Shown here: piece by piece, positions 34,859 through 45,679 of the stretch
Numbering within the stretch: the stretch's first letter is position 1
How the letters are laid out: each line of letters starts with the position of its first letter
Source of the DNA: Nymphaea colorata
Lineage: Eukaryota; Streptophyta; Magnoliopsida; Nymphaeales; Nymphaeaceae
Length of the DNA: 64,000 nucleotides
Direction: 5' to 3'
Assembly: GCF_008831285.2 (NCBI RefSeq)
Contig: NC_045141.1
Span: forward strand, 932,001-996,000
The notes under the pieces: model-generated
What the model saw: only the letters and a program-made list of their open reading frames with translations
Database searches by the model: none
Told to the model about the DNA's origin: nothing
Position numbers and translations under genes: made by a program

Positions 34859-35145
34859 CTCCTCAAGGGCAGAAAATGCAGCAGGTGCACAGTCAAGTTG
34901 GCGGCCACAATGATTCGAAACAATTATTCCATCTACTCGAACATCAATAGCTTTCCCTGGAAGTAAAGGAAGCACATCAAACAAACCATTTCCATCCCAT
35001 TGTTAATATTCATACAGCCTTGTAGTGCACCATGCCGAGAAAATTGCTTGTTAGATGGATGAAATTAAAGATAAACTTCTTTCATAAACTAGGTGGGATT
35101 CCTACCGCAATTCTAACATCTTCTTTCGAAACCTTTGGATGCAGC
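34859..35145 (-). pseudogene. 2-hydroxy-acid oxidase (glycolate oxidase family) gene fragment
   Basis: The family comprises FMN enzymes of the peroxisome that oxidise glycolate or other 2-hydroxy acids. On the - strand, 34956-34859 encodes DGIIVSNHCGRQLDCAPAAF followed by SALEEV. The family motif is GIIVSNHGARQLDYxPATxxALEEV, including the FMN-contacting SNHG region, where Gly is Cys here. The piece is bounded by an acceptor-like ttccag (34957) and a donor gaggtaatg after ALEE, so it still looks like an exon. A second piece at about 35140-35090 reads KVSKEDVRIAV, resembling the preceding LTAEDxRxAV block. No other exons are seen. It is an isolated relic next to hAT-1. Confidence 0.7.
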
Positions 35146-35550
35146 ATCTTAAAACTCCATTACTGGTTATTTTGTTGGAAAAATCAATTCATGTGAAATG
35201 GTTAATTTGTAAGATCATTTTGGATTCAGTCATCAACTTTGTTCGTCAATGTTACCCAGGACCGAGCCCCAAAGTACTTGATAACAACTGATTAACGGTT
35301 ATTCTGATCATTGCAAAATGAGATATCTGCAAAAGATATAATGAAATTTAAATGACAATGCTCTGATGAAGGATATCCCTTCATCACATGCTTCAATTGA
35401 GCTAAAAAAACATTTTCGGTATCACAAATCAGTGAAGTTCTCTTCTATCACCACCATTTTTTTCATGACTTAAGACTAATAATTTTCAAATCGCATATCT
35501 GCGTAAATTCAAGTTTATCGTATATTTTCTTGTGTTATAGAGACTATTGT
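35145..35550. other. unassigned stretch
   Basis: Between the oxidase and FLA fragments. It might hold decayed introns or exons of the oxidase gene; nothing is legible. Confidence 0.3.
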
Positions 35551-35824
35551 ATATGCAATTAAATCAAGCAATCAAGAGAAGAAGGGGCGACCAACACCAT
35601 AGCCATGAAGCGCCCACCTGCCACCAACTTGACACCATCAATGGGTTAGAAGACAGTGAAACCTCCGATGACATTGCCCATGTAGGTATTAATGGCACCG
35701 GTGGTGGTGAGCAGATCCACGAAGTTCTTTCTCCCCAGCTTGGACATGAGGGATGAGAGGTTGAGCTCTGCTAGGAAGGGTAAGAGACCCTCCTTGGACC
35801 AGGGCAGAGACTCTCCTCGCAAAC
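35550..35824 (-). pseudogene. fasciclin-like arabinogalactan protein (FLA) fragment
   Basis: FLAs are cell-surface/wall glycoproteins with FAS1 domains. On the - strand, about 35780-35665 encodes LNLSSLMSKLGRKNFVDLLT, then TTGAINTYMGNVIGGFTVF, a stop where FLAs have Cys or Ala, and PIDGV. This matches the FAS1 H1 region pattern LNLTxLMxKxGCKxFADLLxxTGA...GLTVFCPTD. The frame stays open on the far side of the stop to about 35560. The Gypsy-2 element starts at 35825, and the other flank at 45680 shows no clear FLA sequence. Only one partial domain remains. Confidence 0.55.
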
Positions 35825-38800
35825 TGGTAGGATCGGACCCGTTACGGCCAAAGAATTACAAGATGCCGACACCGATCCCTATCCAAGATCTAGGAGGTGG
35901 TTGTTGCAAATAGGGTTTAAATGTTAATACAATGGATGGTTCCCGCCGGACAGTCACCCCAGCTTAAAATAGATCAAGTGAGTACAAGTATGTCTACCCT
36001 GAACCTGGCTTGAACCTACTACAAGAAGCTAGATTGTGGGTGAGGCTTAATACATCCGAAGCGTACATGAAATTCACTACTCACTCAACATGCATTTCAT
36101 TCACCAAACCATCCTATCATGTAATCCCTATCCATTCAAACCATACCCTTAATCCTAGGTAGGTTTAGTGATCCGGGAATCGTCTCCTCAGCCCACGGCT
36201 TTAGAGGGACCCCAGCCAACCACTATGTCCGAAGACGGCTTGAAACAAAAGCACCCTACCCTGCCTACGGTTCTATAGGGTGAACCGGAATATACCTCCC
36301 AAGGCCACGTTGGGGTCTCCATGTGCTCATCGGAGATGAGAAACCAGCAACGAGTAGGTTGTTCTCCGGTATTCTGCTTCCTTCAAGATCCGGGCAGAAA
36401 GTTCTCCTTGGCTAGAACAAGATATTTGAAAGAGATTACTGTTATACCAAGACAAATCCGCAAGAGAAGGAAGTAGATCTAGTCACCGGATTGTTAGTTA
36501 AGCCTAAGAATCAATTGTTGTGTCGATTGGGGGAAGTAGTCGCTGATATCACCCAGCAGAAGTGGTTCCTTCCCTTCTTGGCAGCAACTCCACGCACGGT
36601 TGTGGTTGATGCCCACGGTCCCTTGCTGAAATTCAGTAAAGAAAGCAAATATCAAGAAAGTATCAAAACTATGAAGTCAACAATGTATTAACTTCGAGTA
36701 GGGGAAAGCCTTCACCCGTGAAACCAATTAAACCCCAGTCTTTGTAAGGAATGGGGGATGCGATTGCCGAAGCGCTGGTGGACCTTGAGGCTTCCCTCAA
36801 GGTTAAGCCCCTTCTCCACCTTACACAACCTTTACCAAGCCCAAGAACCAGCCACATCCATCCTCAAGCATCGGATAATAGATACAAAATAGGAAGCAAT
36901 CAAAATCCAAATGAACAAGGATTGGAGTACAAGAGTGCAATTGCACTTCACCGGTTATGCACATAACCCCCAGGAAGTGACGTAGATCGGGGGAAACAAG
37001 CCTAAGAAGAGCCTAAACACGCATGCCTTCCCCTTCTCCGGCAAAGGGTCGGAGCTCCGGTAAGGTATGTTGATCGGACTCTGGTCAAAGCACTCCTACT
37101 TCTGCTCGACTCCTGGGATGGTTCACGCAGTCCTCAATGGTGGTCGCCTCCTTCTCGTGATCTAAGGTTGGAAGCTACCAAAAGCGGCATGGATCTTTTC
37201 CCTAGAATTGTTGTGGATCTTCCCGTGATAGGATTGATGATTAACTCTGAGGTTTTCGTTGATTGGCTTGCCTTATGTGGAAGTTGTCTATGTTCAACGA
37301 ACCTAAGACTCGAGCAACACCTTTCTATCTTGTTGGAGCTATTTTAGGAAGATGATGGTGCACAAGGGTGGCGGGTTGGCCTTCTTTCCTCGTGTCTTTC
37401 CCTCGTGGCTCCACTTGGTACCTTCCGAGCTAGGGCTGGTCTAGGTTCAATGTATCAGCTGATCGTGAAGATCCTCCTTCCAAAAGATTAGGAACGGATC
37501 TAAGAAGAGCCGCTCCTTCCTTTTAGGGACGGTGATGAGGTGGCGCACATCCCCATTCTACTTTCCCATTCTACCGCAAATGAGTTGACCAGTTGGTTGG
37601 TGCTCTTCCTCTCCAAGTGACACCTGTCCTCCATGGATTTGGCAGTAGATCCCTTACCAAAAATGTTTCCAAAGGGATGAAGGAAGGTGGAGTGGCGTGC
37701 AAAGGTTTCCTTGTTTGGCGTTAAGACCTTTCCTTTTTAAATGAAGTGCTAGGGTTTATGCGAGCTGTCTTGGACCAAATTGCCTTTGCAATATAATTAA
37801 TCAAATAAACAAATTCACTTAAATCAAGGGTAGAATAGGAATTATTCACCCAAGGTCACGGACTGGCCGGAGCTGGTCGGAATGTTGGCCAGAATTCTGG
37901 TTCACTCCATAGATTTCGGTAATCAGGCCAGCGACAAATAGCAACTTGCATTTGAAGTTTCGACAGTCAAATCAACCCCATTTACCATGAAATTTGGATA
38001 TGTTGTAGAACTTTTAATTATGAATCGAACGGAATATGACCTTGCTTGAAAACTCCCCATGGTTCGTTGGAAACAACCGATTTATTAGGCGGTTCTGTGG
38101 CGACTGTGTTTGAGCGGCAGCGGCGGAAACAGTGAACTTTCACCTGAAATGTGGATGTCTTACCGTGCTCCGATCTGCCTGAAACTTGAATATCTTAGAG
38201 AGGTTGTCGAGATCTTTCCAACGAGATATGGCATGCCTTGAAACTTATAGTGGATCTCTAGAAATCAATCGTTGATCAAGGGTATGTTCTGTCGCCCTCC
38301 TTCAGAACACCAAGGTCCGTCTTCTCCGCGTGTTTCCTCTATTTTCCTCTGCGGGTTGCCTTCTTTGATTTCTTCCTGGCACCAAGATTTGACCTCAATG
38401 CTCAAATCTCCAAATGTTACCTTAGAACGCCTTATCCAGCCAAGAAATACCAGAGTGGGATAGGAATTTAGGTGGCTGATCGGGAGACCAGTCGGATGCT
38501 TCCTACCTTCCTCTTGGGATTCCTTCCACTCGATACCGATGATCCATTCCTAGTTAGATGAGATATGCTTCCCGAATGCAAGGTCTGGTTCCCTCGTTGA
38601 TGTTGTGGGTAGGGCGTGACCAAGATCTCTCCAACTAAGTAATAGAAAAGAGAAATACTTAGCTGTTTTGGAGAGAGATCTCGCCGGATGTCGATGGTAA
38701 AGATTTGGCGGCAGAATCACGGCATATCTTCTTCTTCACCCCCCCATGGTGCAGCTGCCTCTAAATCCCTTCGTGGTCAAGGGAAGTGCACAGCTGTCCA

Positions 38801-39732
38801 CCCAAGGCCTCCTTGGTTCGGGTACATTGCTGAAATCACCGTCAATAGCTTCCGGCAGCCATGAATCTAGCGAGTTCCTCCACTGATCTCACGGCTTGGT
38901 GAGTATTGTAGTGTATCGCTCAAAAGAGCCACGCCCTGGGGACCAAGGTACTCTCCATGCATGGAGGAAAGAGAAAACTACTTTTTCATTGATCAAAATT
39001 GAGAGAAATGTCGCAGTTTTGACTTATATACACGTGCCAAACCGGTTCTTACAATGTCTCCAGATGAGACGCAATCTAAACTGAATCAAATAAGAAAAAC
39101 AGTACAAAAGCAATGAAATGAGTATTTGAATCAAAAGTCAAACAAAGGAAAAGTCAAAGTATGAATTTAGGTCAAAGCCTCACCTCGCCCAGGTTTCGCC
39201 TGAGCTTCGCAATATGAACCGTGAAGTGGGTCTGACTCAGTCTGCCTAGGTTGTCCATGGCTTTCCTCTGCTCCTCTCCATGCCGAGCCCACCTTCTTCT
39301 AGGCTCGAGTTGCCTAGGTCTTCTTCACCTGGACATAGTGAGTCTAGGTCTCCTAGGTGAGAGTCACCTAGGTCTTCTTCAAACCTCGGATTTTTAACCT
39401 CACAAAGGTTTTCAATGCGTCTTCCACTTCGCTCCAAACCGCTCCATGCTTGAGAGTTAACCTCACAATGCAAAAGCATGCCATAGTCACTCGAAGCCGT
39501 TCCCGCCTTACTTGAGGAGTTAACCTCACAAGAGAAATCACTGTCTTTCCCCACAAGCACCAAAGAGGAACTAGAAAAGTTAACCTCCCTAAACTTTTTA
39601 CCCTTCTCCAAAGCCGCTCCCGCGTTCTCTTCATCAAACTCATAAACAAGAAAATTAGCCTCACAATAAGATAAAACACCTTCGGTAGAGGTACCCACAT
39701 GGGATGTATCGACTCTAGGTAGGCTTGTATCA
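35825..39732 (-). repeat. Gypsy-2 3' LTR (3908 bp)
   Basis: Pairs with 42214-45679. A sampled 220-bp stretch (36481-36700 against 42863-43080) is about 92% identical by eye. It carries an extra 380 bp (39082-39461) and about 48 bp near 39670-39715 that the other copy lacks. The end near 39732 has the in-frame CEVN-like repeat. Confidence 0.9.
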
Positions 39733-39821
39733 ACCCCACTCTCCTCAAATCGAGCTTGTCCCCAACCTCGTGATTCGAGAAAACCTCCGCAAAGACTATA
39801 GGAAACCGATCCAACACACAC
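39246..39821 (-). other. open frame with CEVN-type repeats in Gypsy-2 LTR
   Basis: 191 codons open on the - strand, spanning the interior/LTR junction. Five repeats of a C/R-E-V/A-N/K core occur (CEANFLVYEF, REVNFSSSS, CEVNSSSK, CEVNSQ, CEVKNPR). The DNA words ttaacctcacaa or variants on the + strand start at 39394, 39457, 39520, 39580 and 39655; the spacings 63, 63, 60 and 75 are all multiples of 3. The other LTR keeps four of these in an open frame (45846-45451). I do not recognise it. It may be a minisatellite that happens to stay in frame, or a captured coding repeat. Confidence 0.4.
39733..39752 (-). other. Gypsy-2 polypurine tract
   Basis: The - strand reads TTTGAGGAGAGTGGGGT directly before the 3' LTR start TGATAC, as in plant gypsy elements. 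Confidence 0.75.
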
Positions 39822-40048
39822 TGAATCACTCCGGGAATCTCTTCAACATTTGTTGTGGCTGATGTAATGTCCTTCACCGTGGACACCAACCAGTATGCGG
39901 GCTGATTAGCAACGAGTGTCTTAAGGGCCGGTTTAGGATTCACGTCTGGTTTGATTGCCTTTAGGGTGACTTCGCCTCCACCCTCCTTAGGAAATGTCAT
40001 GGTCATGTTGTCAAAGTCTCATGATATTTTTCCTAAGGTCCTCATTCA
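39776..40048 (-). pseudogene. Gypsy-2 truncated RT start
   Basis: After the protease, MTMTFPKEGGGEVTLKAIKP (40006 onward) and ANQPAYWLVSTVKD match the connection region. PGVIQCVLDRFPIVFAEVF is the entry block of Ty3 RT, normally followed by LPPxRxxDHxIxL. Instead the sequence jumps near 39783 to NHEVGDKLDLRR, which in another frame is the polyprotein tail before the polypurine tract. An internal deletion of about 3 kb in an ancestor explains this. Confidence 0.8.
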
Positions 40049-41086
40049 CTAGATTCCAAGAACAACATCTACACCTTCTATTGAGAGAAGGTATAGATCT
40101 ACTTTGAAGGGAACCTTATGCATTACCAAATTTACATCTTTGCAAATCTCATTGCCAGAAAGCTTAGATCCATTCCCTATCATGACATTGAAGGAAGCTT
40201 GCGGGTTGGTCGGTCCTTCTACTAGATGAGCCAACTTCAAATTGAGGAAGTTGTGGGTTGCTCTGGTATCGAGAAGAACTACCACTCGTTTGTTGTTGTT
40301 CTTACCCACAACCTTCATAGCATTAGGCCCATTATTGGTGAGTGCATGACACAAACCCTCTTCATCTTGCTTGGCCTCTTCTTCTACCTTGGCTACCTCA
40401 GTGCCCTCGGTGTCCTCATCTTCTTCCTCAATTTCCTCATCACTATCAATGACCTCATAAAGCTGAAAATGTTTACACTTATGACCCGCGTGCCACTTTT
40501 CTTCACAATTGAAGCATAGCCCCTTTTTAATCCTTTCCTCTCGCTCTTGGTGCGAGATATATTTGATGGGAATGTTGTTACGAAAAGCTGGTTTATTTTC
40601 TGCCTTCTTGAAGTTTGGAATGTTTTTCACCAAATTGGACTTGGGTTTAGAGGAAAACCCTGCTTTGATAGACCATTTTCGTGCCTCTTTCATTTTTAAC
40701 TTCTCTTCTATTTTCCGTGCCAAGGCAAAACACTTCCTCAACTCCGTGGGTGGATCTGTGAGCATTTCAATTTGGATATCTTTGTCAAGACCCCTGATAA
40801 AGTGAGAAATCAATGTTTCCTCCTCTCTATTTCTCACCATGCTTGAGAGAGCCTCAAACTTGTGTTGGTACTCTTGTACCGTAGATGTTTGGCGAAGGTG
40901 TTTGAGCTCTATCTCATGGTTAACAAAAGATGTATCACCAAATGGCATCAACAAGTCTTCCTTAAGTAGGTTCCATGTGGCGCTCCTATTCAAGTCTTCC
41001 CACCAACAATACCATTGCATGGCATCCTCTTGTAAGTACATCTTTGCTAACATGATTCTTTCACCTTCGATGATGTTTTGGCACAC
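40049..41086 (-). pseudogene. Gypsy-2 gag core, zinc knuckle and protease
   Basis: The longest open frame in the window (345 codons). Retrotrans_gag core: MYLQEDAMQWYCWWEDLNRS near the start and EYQHKFEALSSMV around residue 75. Intact CCHC knuckle CFNCEEKWHAGHKC at about residues 193-206. An acidic linker (EEIEEEDEDTEG) follows. The protease motif VVVLLDTRATHNFL, around residues 268-281, has Arg in place of the Gly of DSGATHNF, so catalysis is probably lost. It ends VDVVLGI, the normal protease C-terminal block. Confidence 0.92.
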
Positions 41087-41113
41087 AAAATATTGTTGGG
41101 CCTTATAGATCCA

Positions 41114-41934
41114 TTAACGTTGTCTTTTTCCATTAAACTTAGGAAAATCCATCTTAAGCATAGGGAGTTGTGGCTCCTCATAATTTCTGCCCCTCTGTCC
41201 TTGGTTGAAACCATCATGGTTCTGACCTCCTCTTTGGCCATGCAACATATCGATCTCACGATCCAACTCTTCCTCAAAACCACCCAAAGTCGTGGAATGC
41301 ATGGATCTGTGCTCGTGATCTCCACTCGGTTCCTCATGGTGTTGTCCCATGTTCGGGTTCGGCCTCTCATGGTGCTGCCCTATGTTCAGGTTCAGCCTCT
41401 CATGGTGTTGCCTTTCTTGATTTTGCCTCATCTCTTTGAAGGCTCTCCTTATGTCCTCCGGTGTGGGTTGCCTATTGTTTCTCCTAGCTCTCTCCCCAAC
41501 ATGGATTGGCTCCCCAGGTTGAGTTGCCCCATTGGTCAATTGAGGGTGTTCAATTTGGCATTGGTTAGGAGGCTGGTTTTGGGGAAGATGAGTATGAGCT
41601 CGTGGTTGTGGAACTACCCCATTGCCTTGTTGGCTTCCCCTCCCAGCATCATCTAAGAAAGCATCACTCACCGCTCCTATGGGTGCCCTCTACGATAGTA
41701 GGAAGAAGTATGAGAATAGGGTGGGTCCTTCTTATTCTCCAATGTGTGAAGCCGGCCATCTAATTGGGCTATGGATTAGGTCATGCCGGCAAATTTGCTC
41801 AAGATGAGGTCCAACTTGGAGTTAGTGCAAGAGGAAGCACCTTGCTCAACTATTCGGGTCTCTTCTACCACAACTTGTTCACCATCCACCTCATGGGTTT
41901 CAGGTTCTGCAGTTTTTCCCTTGCAGGGGGCCAT
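41114..41934 (-). pseudogene. Gypsy-2 gag, N-terminal region
   Basis: A start at 41934 (MAPCKGKTAEPETHEVDGEQ) leads to an in-frame stop near 41775. The region then reopens at 41671 and runs to 41114, ending LPMLKMDFPKFNGKRQR, the LKxDFPKFxG block that precedes gypsy gag cores. It is rich in Gln, His, Asn and Arg and includes an 11-residue tandem repeat (GQHHERPNPNM type) encoded by 33-bp units at 41335-41416. The expected FxG-EDP block continues after a frameshift at 41114. Confidence 0.8.
41335..41416 (-). repeat. 33-bp tandem repeat in gag
   Basis: Units at 41335-41367 and 41368-41400 and a partial at 41401-41416, each adding 11 residues (GQHHERPNPNM type) to gag. Confidence 0.8.
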
Positions 41935-42199
41935 AATGCCGCAACCAAATCAACTGAAATAAAGTTAATCTCTACTACAAAATCACTGCCGAAAACCAAA
42001 GCAAAGAATGCTATAAACTACTGAAAAACTGAACACTAAATCTGCCCAACACTGCCACAAAAACTGTGAGAAAACCGTGAAAAAAATCTGCCACCAATCT
42101 ACCCGACTGCTCTCATGCCGACCAAGACTAGCAAACTGAAAACCGGCTGTCCTCCAAGGGTCTCCAAGCAGCAAAACAACAACAAGAAGTCCTCCTACA

Positions 42200-42213
42200 G
42201 CTCTAATACCAAC
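42200..42213 (-). other. Gypsy-2 primer binding site
   Basis: The - strand reads TTGGTATTAGAGC one base after the LTR end, close to the iMet-tRNA complement TGGTATCAGAGC with one substitution. Confidence 0.65.
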
Positions 42214-45200
42214 TGGTATGATCGGACCCATTGCGGTCAATGAAGCACAAGATGCCGACGCCTACCCCTCTCCAAGATTTAGGAGGAGGTTGTTGCAAAT
42301 AGGTTTAAATGTTAATACAATGGATGGTTCCCGTCGGACAGTCACGCCGGCTTAAAATAGGTCAAGTGAGTATAAGTATGTCTTCCCCAAACCAGGCTTC
42401 AGCATACTACAAGAAGCTAGAGTGTGGGTGAGGCTTAATACAACCGTAGCGTACATAAAATTCACTCCTCACTCAACATGCATTCCATTCACCAAACCAT
42501 CCTGACATGCAATCCCTATCCATTCAAACCACACCCTTAATCCTATGTAGGCTTAGTGATCCGGGTCGTGTCCTTAGCCCATGGCTTTAGAGGGACCCCA
42601 GCCAACCACTATGTCTGAAGGCGGCTTGACATAAAAGCACCCAACCCATGGTTTTATAGGGTGAACCGGAATATACCTCCCAAGGCCACGCTTGGGTTCT
42701 CCACGTGCTCACCGGAGATGAGAAACCAGCAACGAGTAGGTTGCTCTCCGATATTCCGCCTCCTTCAAGATCCGGACAGCAAGTTCTCCTTGGCTAGAAC
42801 AAGATATTTGAAAGAGATTACCATTCTACCAAGACAAATCCGCAAGAGAGGGAAGTAGATCTAGTCACTGGATTGTTAGTTAACCCCAAGAATCAATTGT
42901 TGTGTCGATTGGGGGAAGTAGGAGCTGATATCACCCAGCGGAAGCGGTTCCTTCCCTTCTTGGCATCAACTCCATGCACGGTCGTGGTTGATGCCCGCGG
43001 TCCCTTGCTGGAATTCAGTAAAGAAAGCAAATATCCAGCAAGTATCAAGACTATGAAGTCAACAATGTATTAACTTCGAGTAGAGGAAAGCTTTCACCCG
43101 TAAGACCAATTAAACCCCGGACTTTGTAAGGAATGGGGGATGCGATGGTCGAAGCACCGATGGACGTTGAGGCTTCCCTCAAGGTTAAGCTCCTTCTCCA
43201 CCATACACGACCTCTACCAAGCCCACGAACCAGCCACATCCATCCTCAAGCATCAAATAATAAGTACGAAATAGGAAGCAATCAAAATCCAAACAAACAA
43301 GGATAGGAGATCAAGAGTGCAATTGCACTTCACTGGTTATGCACATGACCCCTACGAAGTGACGTAGATCGGGGGAAACAAGCCTAAGAAGCTGCTAAAC
43401 ACGCATGTCTTCCCCTTCTCCGGTGAAGGGTCGGAGCTCCGGTAAGGTATGTTGATCGGACTCCGGTCAAAGCACTCCTACTTCTCCTCGACTCCTAGGA
43501 TGGTTCACGCAGTCCTCAATGGTGGTCGCCTCCTCCTCGCGATCTAAGGTTGGAAGCTACCAAAAGCGGCCGTGGATCTTCTCCCTAGAATTGTGGTGGA
43601 TCTTCCCGTGATAGGATTGATGATGATCTCTGAGGTTTCCATTGAATGGCTTGCCTAATGTGGAAGATGTCTAGGTTCAACAAACCTAAGACTCGAGCAA
43701 CACCTTTCTATCTTGTTGGAGCTGTTTTAGGAAGATGATGGCGCACAAGGGTGGCGGGTTGGCCTTCTTTCCTCATGTCTTTCCCTCGTGGCTCCACTTG
43801 GTACCTTCTGAGCTAGGGCTGCTCCAGGTCCAATGTATCAGCTGATCGTGAAGATCCTCCTTCCAAAAGATTAGGAACGGATCTAGAAAGAGCCACTCTT
43901 CCTTTTAGGGACGGTGATGAGGTGGCGCATGTCCCCATTCTACTTTCCTATTCCACCGCAAATGAGTTGACCAGCTGGTTGGTGCTCGTCCTCTCCATGT
44001 GACACCTGTCCTCCAGGGTTTTGGCAGCTGATCCCTTGCCAAACATGTCGCCAAAGGGAGGAAGGAAGGTGGAGCGGCGCGCAAAGGTTTCCTTCTTTGG
44101 CGTTAAGACCTTTCCTTTTCAAATGGGGCGCTAGGGTTTATGCGATTTGGCTTGGACCAAATTGCCCATGCAATATAATTAATCAAATAAACAAATTCAC
44201 TTAAAGCAAGGGCAGAATAGTAGTTATTCACCCAAGGTCACGGACTGGCCGGAATTCTGGTTCACTCCATGGATTCCGGTAATCAGGACAGAAACGGATG
44301 GCAACTTGCAAGTGAGGTTTCGATAGTCAGCTCAACTTCGTTTACAATGAAATTTGGATATGTTGTAGAACACTTAATTATGAATCCAATAGTATATGAT
44401 TCGCATGAAAACTCCCAGTGGTTCACCGAAAACAACCAATTTATCAGGTGGTTCTGCGGCGACTGCGTCTGAGGGCAGCGGCAGAAACAGTCAACTTTCG
44501 CCTAAAATTTGGGTTTTTTTCCATGCTTCCATCTGCCTTCCATCTGCCTGAAATTTGAGTATGTTAGAGACGTTGTCGAGAGCTTTCCAACGAGCTATGG
44601 CATGCCATGAAACACCCAGTGAATCTCCAAAAATCGATCGTTGATCAGGGGTATGTTCTATTGCCCTCCTTCAAAATACTGAGATCCGTCTTCTCTGCAC
44701 GTTTCCTCTCTTTTCCTCCACAGATTACCTTCTTTGCTTCCTTCCTCGCACCAAGATTTAACCTCAATGCTCAAATCTCCAAATGTAAACTTAGAACGCT
44801 TTATCCAGCCAAGAAATACCGGAGTGGGATAGGAATTTAGGCGGTTGATCGGGAGACCAGTCGGATGCTTCCTATCTTCCTCTTGGGATTCCTTCCACTT
44901 GATCTTCCTCTCCACTCGATACCGATGGCCCAGTCCTAGTTAGATGATATATGCTTCCTGAATGCAAGGTCTGGTTCCCTCGTTAATGTTGTGGGTAGGG
45001 CGTGACCAAGATCTCCCTCACTAAGCAATAGAAAAGGGAAATACTTAGCTATTTTGGAGACGAATCTCGCCGGACGTCGATGGTGAAGATTCGGCAGGCA
45101 GAACCACGACACATCTTCTTCTTCACCCCCCATGGTGCAGCTGCCTCTAAATCCCTTCATGGTCAAGGGAAGTGCACAGCCGTCCACCCAAGGCCTCCTT

Positions 45201-45679
45201 AGTTTGGGTACGTTGCAGAAATCGCCATCAATGGCTTCTGGCGGCCATGGATCTAGCGAGTTCCTCCATTGGTCTCACGGCTTGGTGAGTATTGTAGTGT
45301 ATCGCTCAAAAGAGTCATGCCCTAGGGACCGAGATACTCTCCACGCATGGAGGAAAGAGAAAGCTACTTTTTCATTGATTAAGAATGAGAGAAATGTCTC
45401 AGTTTTGGCTTATATACATGTGCCTACAATGTCTCGAGATGAGACGCAATCTAAACCTTACAATACAAAAGCATGCCATAGTCGCTCGAAGCCGTTCCCA
45501 CCTTACTTGAGGAGTTAACCTCACAAGAGAAATCATCGGCTTTTCCCGCAAGCGCCAAAGAGGAACTAGAAAAGTTAACCTCCCTAGACTTTTTACCCTT
45601 CTCCAAAGCCGCTCCCGCGTTCTCTTCGTCAAACTCATAAACTAGAAAGTTAGCCTCACAACTAGGTAGGCTCGTATCA
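42214..45679 (-). repeat. Gypsy-2 5' LTR (3466 bp)
   Basis: Shorter copy, missing the segment equivalent to 39082-39461 and a smaller one near its outer end. The inner end is followed on the - strand by a primer site. Confidence 0.9.

Larger units (their letters stand above)
35825..45679 (-). mobile_element. Gypsy-2: Ty3/gypsy element with giant LTRs and deleted pol
   Basis: Two long direct repeats (35825-39732 and 42214-45679) with TG...CA ends flank a 2.48-kb interior. Outer flanks caaac and gaaac form a 5-bp duplication with one mismatch. Primer-site-like and polypurine sequences adjoin the LTRs for - orientation. The interior codes gag and protease, then the first residues of RT, and jumps directly to the polypurine tract. 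The rest of RT, RNase H and integrase are absent. It depended on another element for movement or was deleted afterwards. Confidence 0.9.

Noticed and set aside
41335-41416. Evenly spaced 33-bp repeats considered as a CRISPR-like array
   Set aside because: Units are directly adjacent with no spacers and lie in the gag frame; the genome is eukaryotic.
36491-43073. Nearly identical 66-codon frames at 36491-36691 and 42873-43073
   Set aside because: They are the same position in the two Gypsy-2 LTRs. Differences are mostly amino-acid changing and the product matches nothing, so this is shared LTR sequence, not a gene pair.
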